56,982 bases of DNA from Legionellaceae bacterium UBA6148. GTDB taxonomy: Bacteria; Pseudomonadota; Gammaproteobacteria; Legionellales; Legionellaceae. Positions 33,568 to 41,790 of the stretch are shown here, piece after piece. Each line of letters begins with the position of its first letter. Position 1 is the stretch's first letter. The notes beneath the pieces were generated by a model, which was not told the origin of the DNA, did not search any database, and saw only the letters and a program-made list of their open reading frames with translations. The position numbers and the translations under genes were made by a program. The stretch spans positions 1 through 56,982 of the forward strand of contig DIUW01000064.1 in assembly GCA_002423125.1 (NCBI GenBank), written 5' to 3'.

Positions 33568-35628
33568 TCATGAACCACAAAATCGATCAAGTAATTTGGT
33601 TTGCGCGCTATGAGTTCCTTGATTTAGACGCTTATAATGCCCATCGGATTTGAGTTCCCAAGCGTCGCAATTGTCCTTCATGTAGTTACTTAAAATTTCT
33701 GATTTGATTCGTTTTTTGTAAGCGGCATCGAGAATAGGGAACATGATTTCGATTCGGTGATATAAATTTCTTTCCATCAGATCGGCACTTGCGCAGTAGA
33801 TTTCTTCTTCTTCACCATAGCTAAAATAATAAATACGATGATGCTCTAGAAAGCGACCCACAATGGAAATGACGCGTATATTATCCGAAACGCCTTTGAT
33901 ACCTGGTTTGAGGCAACATATCCCACGGATCAATAATGTCATTTTAACGCCTGCCTGCGATGCTGCGTAGAGTGCCTGAATGATGGTCTTATCCGTAAGT
34001 CCATTCACTTTGATAATAATTTCGGTCTTTTGTCCATCGATTGCCGCTTGGCGGCATTGTCCAATGAGATACAATAAATCGTTATGAAGCGTGAAAGGGG
34101 AATGCGACATTTGTTTTAGTTTGACCGTTTTACCCAGTCCTGTGAGTTGTTGGAAAATAATTTGCACATCGGACGTGATTTCAGGATTCGAGGTGAGTAG
34201 ACCCAAATCTGTATAGCGTTTTGTGGTTTCTTCGTGGTAATTCCCCGTACCTAAATGGACGTAGCTTTTAAGTTTCCCATTGCCTCGACGAACCACAAGG
34301 GTCATTTTTGCATGTGTTTTAAAGCCAACCACCCCATATAAAACTAATACGCCAGCTTCATGCAGGCGATTGGCCAGTCTAAGATTAGATTCTTCATCAA
34401 ATCGTGCACGAAGTTCAATAACGGCAGTCACTTCTTTACCGGATCGTGCAGCATCGACAAGGCTTTGTACCATAATGGAGTCATAGTGCGTACGGTAAAG
34501 GGTTTGTTTGATGGCATATACCTTTGGATCGGCCGCCGCCTGACGCACAAAATCAACCACAACATCAAAGCTTTCAAAGGGATGGTGAAGCAGGATGTCT
34601 TGTTTATCTAATACATTAAATAAATTACGTTCTGTTTTTGGAAATATCGGGAATTGAGGTATGAAATCTGGAAATTTCAAATCGGGTCGCTTGATGCTTT
34701 CAATGACGCTGATATACCGTTGAAAATTAACGGGGCCATCGCAATAATAAGTGTCTTCACGATGCAACTGATATTTTTGTTGAAGAAATTCACTGATACT
34801 GTCAGGGCAATCTTTATCAAGCTCTAGTCGCACCACATGTCCTGAGTGGCGGGAAAAGAGTTCACGTTGCACCGCGACCGCAAGATCTTCTGTTTCGTCG
34901 TCATTGAGGGATAAATCACTATTTCGCGTCAATCGAAAGGCATAACACCCGCTGATTTCCATACCTGGAAAAAGACCGTGAATATGCGCATTGATGATGG
35001 ATGCCAGATGAATAAAACAATGCCCATCATTGGATAATTCAGAGGGTAATCGAATCATTCGAGGGAGTGAGCGAGGCGCGTGGACAACGGCGTAGTTAAT
35101 GTTACGATCGAATGCGTCTTTACCGCTAAGCGAGATGATGAAATTTAAGCTTTTATTAAATAACTGAGGTAGCGGATGAGAGAGATCCAGCGCTATAGGG
35201 CTCACAATCGGTAAAATTTCATGTTTAAAATAATGTTTTGCCCATAAACGCATGTCATCTGTCCACTTGTCTTCGGGATAAAAATGAATGTTTTCTTTTT
35301 CTAAAGCAGGGAGGAGGTGGCGATTGAATGTTGTGTAAATTGTTTCAATTAACGCGTGAGTGCGTTTACTGATTTTACTCAATATTTCCTCAGCATTCAG
35401 CCCATCAATACTCAGTTTAGGCGATCGAGCCGCAATTTTTTCTTTCAACCCAGCGACTCGGATTTCAAAAAATTCGTCCAAATTGCTACTGCAGATGCAT
35501 AAAAATCGTAGGCGTTCAAGCAGAGGGAGGTGAGGATCATTTGCAAGCTCTAATACCCGCTCATTGAATGCGATTATTGAAAATTCACGGTTCAGATAAT
35601 AGTCGGTATTGTCTAATTCAATGGTCAT
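33568..35628 (-). CDS. ppk1: Polyphosphate kinase 1
   Basis: 686 residues. N-terminal domain begins YLNREFSIIAFNERVLELA; the two phospholipase-D-like catalytic halves carry FKTHAKMTLVVRR (autophosphorylated His) and GTGNYHEETTKRYTDLGLL, with the second His in NLYHRIEIMFPI. PPK1 builds long-chain polyphosphate from ATP at the inner membrane. It follows the chromate-transporter-type gene by nine bases, so it is the last gene of a three-gene operon. Confidence 0.95.
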   Translation of the reverse strand: MTIELDNTDYYLNREFSIIAFNERVLELANDPHLPLLERLRFLCICSSNLDEFFEIRVAGLKEKIAARSPKLSIDGLNAEEILSKISKRTHALIETIYTTFNRHLLPALEKENIHFYPEDKWTDDMRLWAKHYFKHEILPIVSPIALDLSHPLPQLFNKSLNFIISLSGKDAFDRNINYAVVHAPRSLPRMIRLPSELSNDGHCFIHLASIINAHIHGLFPGMEISGCYAFRLTRNSDLSLNDDETEDLAVAVQRELFSRHSGHVVRLELDKDCPDSISEFLQQKYQLHREDTYYCDGPVNFQRYISVIESIKRPDLKFPDFIPQFPIFPKTERNLFNVLDKQDILLHHPFESFDVVVDFVRQAAADPKVYAIKQTLYRTHYDSIMVQSLVDAARSGKEVTAVIELRARFDEESNLRLANRLHEAGVLVLYGVVGFKTHAKMTLVVRRGNGKLKSYVHLGTGNYHEETTKRYTDLGLLTSNPEITSDVQIIFQQLTGLGKTVKLKQMSHSPFTLHNDLLYLIGQCRQAAIDGQKTEIIIKVNGLTDKTIIQALYAASQAGVKMTLLIRGICCLKPGIKGVSDNIRVISIVGRFLEHHRIYYFSYGEEEEIYCASADLMERNLYHRIEIMFPILDAAYKKRIKSEILSNYMKDNCDAWELKSDGHYKRLNQGTHSAQTKLLDRFCGS

Positions 35629-35637
35629 ATGAATGCC

Positions 35638-36171
35638 CTATCGGATGAATAAAAAAGAGACGCCAATAAACACAAGGAATCCCCAAAATGGAGACGTATT
35701 CAAAAAGGCAAGTGCAATAAAAAATAATACACAACTTACTACTAAAATAAAGGAATATTCAGCCGCTAATAGGTCTTGTGCAATCGAAAACGTAGCAGCA
35801 GAGAGTAATGCGATAGCGCCGTATTGAACGATGATCATGAGTTTTTGTGTAAAAGGTGTTGAGTGGCTCGAGAGCCAACTATAGCCAATGGTTGCCATGA
35901 GTAACCCGGGTAAATTCAATGCGAGTACGGCCAGTAGAAGGCCTGCAATACCCGCTGTTTTATAGCCGATGAGTGCAGACAGTTTAATGGCGGTTAAACC
36001 GGGGAATAAAAAACTGCTGCCAATCATGCGGCCGAATTCTTCGTGATTTATCCAGTGATGTGAAACAACGGTTTCATATTCGATTAATTTGAGCATGGAA
36101 TTCCCTCCGCCGAGGGAGACTAGGCCAATTTTTCCGAAACTCAAGAGTAGAGAGAGTAAGGTATTCATCAT
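35638..36171 (-). CDS. Chromate-transporter (CHR) family protein, single-domain
   Basis: 177 residues, about six membrane segments. Begins FGKIGLVSLGGGNSMLKLIEYE and has GMIGSSFLFPGLTAIKLSALIGYKTAGIAG-type text (about residues 48-77), the CHR signature. Short-chain CHR proteins work as pairs or homodimers; no partner is adjacent. Some export chromate, others are of unknown substrate. Its ATG at 36171 overlaps the stop of the upstream gene (ATGA), and ppk1 follows. Confidence 0.8.
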   Translation of the reverse strand: MMNTLLSLLLSFGKIGLVSLGGGNSMLKLIEYETVVSHHWINHEEFGRMIGSSFLFPGLTAIKLSALIGYKTAGIAGLLLAVLALNLPGLLMATIGYSWLSSHSTPFTQKLMIIVQYGAIALLSAATFSIAQDLLAAEYSFILVVSCVLFFIALAFLNTSPFWGFLVFIGVSFLFIR

Positions 36172-36797
36172 GATCGCGCGTGTTTTTTTAAAAAAGTAAC
36201 ATAATCACAATGCTCAGGGTGATCCATCATTTTCTGCGTGATATGTTGCACGATGGCGAGTACGGATGATTCGACACTGACACTGAAATAGACGCTTGAT
36301 CCAATACTCAGTCTTGCAAGCTCCATTTTGCTGGATGAATGTGATTCAAACGTATAAACCAACGCTTCTTTCTCAACCTGTACGTATCGTCCTTGGTTTT
36401 TTATGCGCTGAATCAGTGCCTGTGGGTTGAGCAATTCGTGATGTTCTCCTATGGTTATGTCGGTCATGCAGCCGGCGAGTTTTATTTTTTTTCCATAAGC
36501 GACGGCCGTACTGGTCCGTTGAATCATGGGTTTAAACACCAGCTCATCATGCCGAGTTTTTACATTGTAGTCTGCATCGGGAAGCAGGGCGTAGCAATCC
36601 GATCGATGTTTAATTTTATATCGGGATAATTCGAGACAATGTTCCTCAAGTCCAGATAAGGTAATGATGTTGCCATGTTCTGGCCAAAAAAAGCGAGCCT
36701 CCCAATGGACGCCAGGGACTTCTACCGGGTTGATAATCGGCAATGAGAAGGGAGCGTCTGAGTTGATTTCAAAATTCCAGGCTAAGCGTTTATTCAT
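36168..36797 (-). CDS. Unknown cytosolic protein in the ppk1 operon
   Basis: About 209 residues from the ATG at 36797; a longer frame to 36863 exists but has no support. No signal peptide or membrane segment. Text such as VHWEARFFWPE, LSRYKIKHRSDCYALLPDADYNVKTRHDELVFKPM and GKKIKLAG is beta-strand-like with charged residues on one face. This recalls the CYTH triphosphate-tunnel fold, but the ExExK signature is not seen, so I do not assign it. It is the first gene of the operon with the CHR protein and ppk1. Its upstream region holds one of two palindromic operators. Confidence 0.55.
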   Translation of the reverse strand: MNKRLAWNFEINSDAPFSLPIINPVEVPGVHWEARFFWPEHGNIITLSGLEEHCLELSRYKIKHRSDCYALLPDADYNVKTRHDELVFKPMIQRTSTAVAYGKKIKLAGCMTDITIGEHHELLNPQALIQRIKNQGRYVQVEKEALVYTFESHSSSKMELARLSIGSSVYFSVSVESSVLAIVQHITQKMMDHPEHCDYVTFLKKHARS

Positions 36798-36877
36798 GAT
36801 AAGATTTTTTGTGATGGTTATAGTTGACAGTAAGATGTAATGCGCGGCAATGCAAGTATTCATCTTAGATTATGTGT

Positions 36878-36924
36878 TGTAATGCATTACATGATATTAT
36901 CATTATTAATTGTAATGCATTACA
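36878..36924. promoter_or_regulatory. Twin palindromic operators TGTAATGCATTACA
   Basis: The perfect 14-base palindrome TGTAATGCATTACA occurs twice, at 36878-36891 and 36911-36924, 33 bases apart centre to centre (three helical turns). The second copy lies two bases before the AGGAGG of the truncated ATPase gene; the AT-rich stretch between them could hold the promoter. The divergent ppk1 operon starts 80 bases to the left. This is the geometry of a cooperative dimeric repressor. The regulator is unknown. Confidence 0.7.
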
Positions 36925-36938
36925 TAGGAGGCCTGTTT

Positions 36939-37073
36939 ATGCTTGAGGAATTGTTTCAACTCAGTCGGGTTTATTTACGAGAGCATCAATTTTCTCACCG
37001 TCGATCAGACTTCCAATCTAATGGATTTTTATCTCATCGGTTATCGATTTTAGCTGGACCGCGTGAAGTATAA
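36939..37073 (+). pseudogene. N-terminal remnant of an AAA ATPase (DUF4143 type)
   Basis: A 44-codon frame with a perfect AGGAGG. It reads MLEELFQLSRVYLREHQFS and ends RLSILAGPREV then stop. GPR-x-VGKTT is the Walker A of AAA_14/DUF4143 ATPases, so the gene is cut exactly inside the P-loop. The POT transporter begins 19 bases later, so the rest was deleted. A second truncated ATPase of the same type lies at 47222. Confidence 0.55.
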
Positions 37074-37091
37074 ACTTAGGTAGGGCAATCC

Positions 37092-38531
37092 ATGTTGTCA
37101 TTATTTCGAGACCAACCGCGCGCTTTTCAATTGATTTTTATGCTGGAAATTTGGGAGCGGTTTGGCTATTACACGGTACAGGGCATCTTGACCTTGTATT
37201 TTATTCAATTTCTCGGGTTTTCAGATACAGAAGCTTATTTCACGTTTGGTGCTTTTTCAGCACTGGTTTATGGCATGGTCGCATTGGGTGGTTACTTGGG
37301 TGATCACGTGTTGGGTATCAAACGGACCATTGCGCTGGGGTTAATCACGTTAGCGTTAGGTTATCTGGCGTTAGCGATGACCGATAAAGGTCATGTTTTT
37401 TTAGCGTTGGGCTTGGTTTGTGTCGGGAATGGATTATTTAAAGCAAATCCATCCAACCTTTTATCGAAATGTTATGAGCCGAATGACCCTCGTTTACACA
37501 GCGGATTTACGCTTTATTATATGGCGATTAATTTAGGGTCAACGTTTTCGTTATTCATTGGCCCATCGCTTGCGGATCATTATGGGTATTCGTACGCTTA
37601 TTTTGCAAGTTTTATTGGCTTGTTATTAGGGCTTCTGAACTACGGGTACCAACGGCAATTGGTGCAACCTATTCATACCCCGGCTGATCAGCATCAGATT
37701 CGCTATTGGCAATGGGGTCTCGTTATCGTCGGTATTCTTTGTCTGACGGTGCTTGCCTCGATTCTTTTACAGCGCGTTTTTTTAACCAGAAAACTACTTT
37801 TGGTGATCACTTTATTGGTGCTGGGGGTTTATTATCATTACATGCGTAAAGAGAAAGCATTATCGTATATGCGCATGGTGGTTGTTTTGATTTTGATGTT
37901 GGAGGCGATTGTTTTTTTTGTACTCTATCAGCAAATGCCGACCTCTTTGAATTTATTTGCAGTGCATAACGTGACACCAACCTTACTTGGATTTTCGATC
38001 GACCCACAAAGTTTCCAAGCGCTTAATCCCATATGGATTATTAGTATGAGTCCTGTGTTAGCGATGTTTTATAATCAATTAAATAAGCGCGGTGTATCGT
38101 TTCCGATACCGTATAAATTTGCAGCCGGGATGCTGTGTTGTGGTGTGAGTTTTTCGCTGCTGTTTTTTGCACGCTTTTTGCATAGTGACATGGGGATGGT
38201 CTCATCCGGATGGTTGATTGCCAGTTATTTTTTTCAAAGCATGGGGGAATTATTTGTTTCTGCATTAGGTGTCGCAATGGTTTCTGAACTTGTACCCGTG
38301 CATATTACGGGGTTTGTAATGGGGATGTGGTTTTTAACGTCGTCTATTGCGGGGTTTATCGGTGCATCAGTGGCATCGCTGACTTCATTGCCAGCTTATA
38401 TTCAACCGGGCGTGGAGTCGTTATACATCTATACAAACGTGTTTGCTTATATTGGGTTAGTGACATTAGGGATTGGCATATTCATGTGGTTGATGGCTTC
38501 GTGGCTGAGTTCTTATATAAAACAGGGGTAA
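37092..38531 (+). CDS. POT-family proton-dependent peptide transporter
   Basis: 479 residues with about 14 membrane segments. The proton-coupling motif ExxER-F reads EIWERFGYYTVQGIL, and GGYLGDHVLGIKRTI and KANPSNLLSKCYEPNDPR are PTR2 signatures. Members import di- and tripeptides (Dtp type) into the cytoplasm, useful for an amino-acid-consuming intracellular bacterium. AGGTAGGG precedes the ATG. It has no close operon partner. Confidence 0.9.
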   Translation: MLSLFRDQPRAFQLIFMLEIWERFGYYTVQGILTLYFIQFLGFSDTEAYFTFGAFSALVYGMVALGGYLGDHVLGIKRTIALGLITLALGYLALAMTDKGHVFLALGLVCVGNGLFKANPSNLLSKCYEPNDPRLHSGFTLYYMAINLGSTFSLFIGPSLADHYGYSYAYFASFIGLLLGLLNYGYQRQLVQPIHTPADQHQIRYWQWGLVIVGILCLTVLASILLQRVFLTRKLLLVITLLVLGVYYHYMRKEKALSYMRMVVVLILMLEAIVFFVLYQQMPTSLNLFAVHNVTPTLLGFSIDPQSFQALNPIWIISMSPVLAMFYNQLNKRGVSFPIPYKFAAGMLCCGVSFSLLFFARFLHSDMGMVSSGWLIASYFFQSMGELFVSALGVAMVSELVPVHITGFVMGMWFLTSSIAGFIGASVASLTSLPAYIQPGVESLYIYTNVFAYIGLVTLGIGIFMWLMASWLSSYIKQG

Positions 38532-38545
38532 TATTATCCCCTGTT
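38521..38545 (+). terminator. Hairpin at the end of the peptide-transporter gene
   Basis: AACAGGGG (38521-38528) pairs with CCCCTGTT (38538-38545); the gene's stop codon is in the loop. A run of nine T comes only 15 bases later, so it is a weak intrinsic terminator at best. Confidence 0.4.
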
Positions 38546-38619
38546 GTACCTGGAAAGTGTTTTTTTTTGAACTACAATGAATAGAGGGGAGTTTAACCGC
38601 TGATTCGGAGTTCATTATT

Positions 38620-40863
38620 ATGCCTCTGACAAGGATTAAGGCACTTGGTGCGATAAAACCAAAAAATCAATATGAACTAAAATTCGTTGACGCGTTCAAT
38701 TCGGATATTGTGGCGCTTAATAACGAGATTGATTGTTATAATAACAGCACTGATGAAGCACAGCAGCTCACCTTGTTGAAGGAAATTGATCAAAGTCGAA
38801 ACACGCTGAACAACCGATATTATTTAGATGATATTGCCCGTTCCCCATCGTATCAAGCGCAAATGCATGATCAACTCGATCGTGAAATTCGAGAAGCATT
38901 CGATAAGCTAAAACCACCAAAAGAAGAAGACTTAGCTTCACTTCATGAAATTATTCGACAAATGCCCCATGCAAAATTGACTCAATTGATGGCTATCCTT
39001 TGGGAAAATACGGATCTTAACAATAAATTAAACAATCTATATAAACCGGATGAGCTGCCTGGTTATACTCATTTTCAACAGTTTCTCAACACCCATACGA
39101 TTCAATCTTTGTCTGCTGGCATGGCAGGTAATTCTCGAAATATTAAGATTTGCAAAACTGGGCCAGGAAATACGCCTCTTGTATTGAAAGTCGATCGGCG
39201 ATTTGATCAGCCAAAATCGACAGAGGATTATTTACGAAAAGTAGGCGTTCGTGCTCTTGCAACGACGTATGGAGAGCGACAAGGGACTTTTATCGCTTAT
39301 GATGCAAGAACTGGTCGTAACATAAATGTAACCGCAACGCTGGTCATCACTGAATACTGTCCCGGTGGCGATTTGAATGCCTGCACCAGAAAGTCAAAGG
39401 CTGACAGAAACTGGCTAACCTCAGTTCTAGATTACTACTCGCAAATGGCAGATATCTTGCACGAGTTGCAATTACATGAGGTTGCATTCACCGATGCCAA
39501 AAACGAAAATTGGCTTATTGGTCAAGACAATAAGTTAAGAATTTCTGATACCAAATCGTTTAGACGCACGAGAAAAGGACAAGTTGCCGCTACTTACAGG
39601 GATGATGACCCAAGATCTTCTATTATTCTTACACAGTCTCATCTGCCTGAAGAATTCTCATTACGATTAGCAGGAAAAGAAATCACTCTTCAATTTTCAG
39701 CCGAAGCAATGCATGCTTACATGCTTGGGAAAAATTTATATCAATCACTGACCGGTTATCATTCAATGGTGCTGACAAAAATAAAGTCTTTTAAAGGGTC
39801 TGGATATTTTGATGCTCCCATTTTTCAGAAAGTCCCGATTGGTGAAAAATTAAAACGTATGCTTCAAGCTATGGTTTTGGATAATCTATCTGTTCGATCC
39901 TATTCTTTAGTGGCTTTTAAAAAAGCCCTTCATGATTACAGTAATGCCGAACCTGTAGCTGCTGAAATTAATGAATTGTTGGAAAAAATTAAATCCACCT
40001 CTGTGTCATCAGTCGATTCGAAAATGGAAGAATTTATAGACGAAAAGACTAAATATTTTATAAATATATATCCTCGTGGTGATAATCTGCTTGCCTTTCG
40101 TGACGAACTGAAAAGTTTGTATGATAAGCTAAACTTTGTGAAAGAGAAAATAGATAAGGCTGATCCAACTCATTTTACGTCGATCTCGTACAAAAAAATA
40201 ATATCCAAGATAAGAGCTGAGATCGCAGTCAGATACGATAACATGGACGTTATTGAACGTGCTACGGCCGTGAAAATCGAGAAAGAAGTGGAGACTATTT
40301 TTGAACAAGATTCCTTAATCTTCAAAATTGAAACGCTCCTAAGTGATATTAAATCCACGTCATACTTGCAGAAGAGTGACGTGATAATGATCGACTTTAT
40401 AAACGAGAATACAAATGGATTGACTGGCAAGACGTCTGAAGAACTCGCTACACTAGAACAAGATCTTAATGCCTTGTACAAAAAGCTGAAGCCTATTGCG
40501 ACTGAAGTCAATATGATCGTGCAAGGGTTTAGATCGGCACTATTCAATAAAGATAGCAAATCTGAGAAAGCAACTAAGATTGAAAATGCATTTAAAAATA
40601 TTCCAGTTACAGAACGGGTTAATGTACTAACGAATCGGAATAACGAAGCAATTCGAGATTTTCAAGATGCCTTGGCATTTCATCGAACGACAAGAAATAA
40701 AAATAAACTAATCGAAGGAAATAAGACCGAAATAGACTTGACCGATAAAACGACCGCCAAAACATTTAAAAAATTTAAAGAGAAATTTGGAGGGGTTGGC
40801 TCATCAAATGACGATCGATCTTTGAGTACCGATGTCAATCCGAGGCAACTCGGAAAAAATTAA
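38620..40863 (+). CDS. Atypical protein-kinase-like protein, candidate effector
   Basis: 747 residues, no signal peptide. Residues 160-440 are kinase-like: beta-3 Lys in PLVLKVD (K190), hinge LVITEYCPGGDL, catalytic loop FTDAKNENWLI (D292, K294, N297), and ISDTKSF, where DFG is replaced by D310-T-K. The leading His of HRD is also missing. Residues 450-550 and 570-665 are a duplicated helical module, each opening with I-x2-LL-x2-IKSTS, 120 residues apart. The architecture fits Legionella Dot/Icm kinase effectors; substrate unknown. An ankyrin protein follows by 69 bases. Binding of ATP is plausible, catalysis uncertain. Confidence 0.65.
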   Translation: MPLTRIKALGAIKPKNQYELKFVDAFNSDIVALNNEIDCYNNSTDEAQQLTLLKEIDQSRNTLNNRYYLDDIARSPSYQAQMHDQLDREIREAFDKLKPPKEEDLASLHEIIRQMPHAKLTQLMAILWENTDLNNKLNNLYKPDELPGYTHFQQFLNTHTIQSLSAGMAGNSRNIKICKTGPGNTPLVLKVDRRFDQPKSTEDYLRKVGVRALATTYGERQGTFIAYDARTGRNINVTATLVITEYCPGGDLNACTRKSKADRNWLTSVLDYYSQMADILHELQLHEVAFTDAKNENWLIGQDNKLRISDTKSFRRTRKGQVAATYRDDDPRSSIILTQSHLPEEFSLRLAGKEITLQFSAEAMHAYMLGKNLYQSLTGYHSMVLTKIKSFKGSGYFDAPIFQKVPIGEKLKRMLQAMVLDNLSVRSYSLVAFKKALHDYSNAEPVAAEINELLEKIKSTSVSSVDSKMEEFIDEKTKYFINIYPRGDNLLAFRDELKSLYDKLNFVKEKIDKADPTHFTSISYKKIISKIRAEIAVRYDNMDVIERATAVKIEKEVETIFEQDSLIFKIETLLSDIKSTSYLQKSDVIMIDFINENTNGLTGKTSEELATLEQDLNALYKKLKPIATEVNMIVQGFRSALFNKDSKSEKATKIENAFKNIPVTERVNVLTNRNNEAIRDFQDALAFHRTTRNKNKLIEGNKTEIDLTDKTTAKTFKKFKEKFGGVGSSNDDRSLSTDVNPRQLGKN

Positions 40864-40932
40864 TCTTCATGCGCAGGCCCTGCATTGAGCCATTGAATAG
40901 GTTGAACACTATTTTTAAGGGAGAGAAACACC

Positions 40933-41595
40933 ATGCCTAAGATCGTTCCAAACGCCATGGGCCTTATGCAAGCGGCTTCTGAAGGTCATTTATCAGAAGT
41001 GAGGTGCTTGCTGTCACAGGAAATGGATATTACTCAGGCGGAGGATCATTCTCAAAAACGAACCGCTCTTCACTATGCGCTCATACTTCCCATTCTGTTT
41101 GATAACTCAATAAGGGAAAGTAAATTGGCAATTGCCCAATTGCTCATTGGTCGATCGCCAGAGATACTTGCATCTCAAGATGTGGCCGGTGATACGGCGA
41201 TGCATCTTATGGCTGTTTATGGGTGGGAAGACCTTCTGGAGATGATTCTGAAGGATAATCCTGATTATGCTATTCACTTGTTTCTAGCCAATAATCAAGG
41301 TGAATTGCCCATTCATGCGGCTATTGCAAATCAGCGTGAGGCGGTTGTAGAACAATTGCTTGAATACGAACCTATGGACAGTATTGTTGATGGGAGTGGC
41401 AATACGCTTCTGCATCATGCTGCAATGGCGAATAATCGTGATGCCATTCAGTGTATTATGAAACGCGCCACTGTTGATGTGCATGCTATCAATAGTGATG
41501 GGAAAACGGCCCTGGATATTGCAAAGATGAATCATTTTGGATCCCTTTTTCCTTTACTGGATGGGCATCTGTCTTCGTCATCGATGATGCGGTAG
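40933..41595 (+). CDS. Ankyrin-repeat protein, candidate effector
   Basis: 220 residues built of about five ankyrin repeats: GLMQAASEGHLSEVRCLL, RTALHYALIL, DTAMHLMAVYGWEDLLEMIL, ELPIHAAIANQREAVVEQLL, NTLLHHAAMANNRDAIQCIM and KTALDIAKMNHFGSLFPLL. The Ser-rich tail (HLSSSSMMR) could serve as a secretion signal. Ribosome site GGGAGAG. Ankyrin proteins of Legionella and Coxiella are often translocated to host cells; that it is an effector is inference. Confidence 0.8.
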   Translation: MPKIVPNAMGLMQAASEGHLSEVRCLLSQEMDITQAEDHSQKRTALHYALILPILFDNSIRESKLAIAQLLIGRSPEILASQDVAGDTAMHLMAVYGWEDLLEMILKDNPDYAIHLFLANNQGELPIHAAIANQREAVVEQLLEYEPMDSIVDGSGNTLLHHAAMANNRDAIQCIMKRATVDVHAINSDGKTALDIAKMNHFGSLFPLLDGHLSSSSMMR

Positions 41596-41790
41596 TCTGC
41601 TTTTTATGGAGTGATCTACCGTTTTCTCCTACATTCTTATTTCTTGATTTGACACCAGTATAGCCAACTCCCATCTCTATAGCGTAGACTGTCTGATGCT
41701 AGCGTATGCCTTGGCATCGCCTGTTGTTTATGCTTTTTCGCTATCCGATGTAGCGAAATTACAGATTCAATTATTAAAATAAGGACAATT

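Noticed and set aside
36393..36629. Plus-strand frame opposite the unknown ppk1-operon gene
   Set aside because: It is the complement of a better-supported coding frame that is coupled to the next gene; no ribosome site.
40170..40559. Minus-strand 129-codon frame inside the kinase-like gene
   Set aside because: It lies wholly opposite the duplicated helical module, has hydrophobic low-complexity text and no start signals.
41736..41758. Hairpin TTTCGCTA/TAGCGAAA before fadE as a terminator
   Set aside because: No T-run on either strand; listed only in the fadE note as a leader hairpin.
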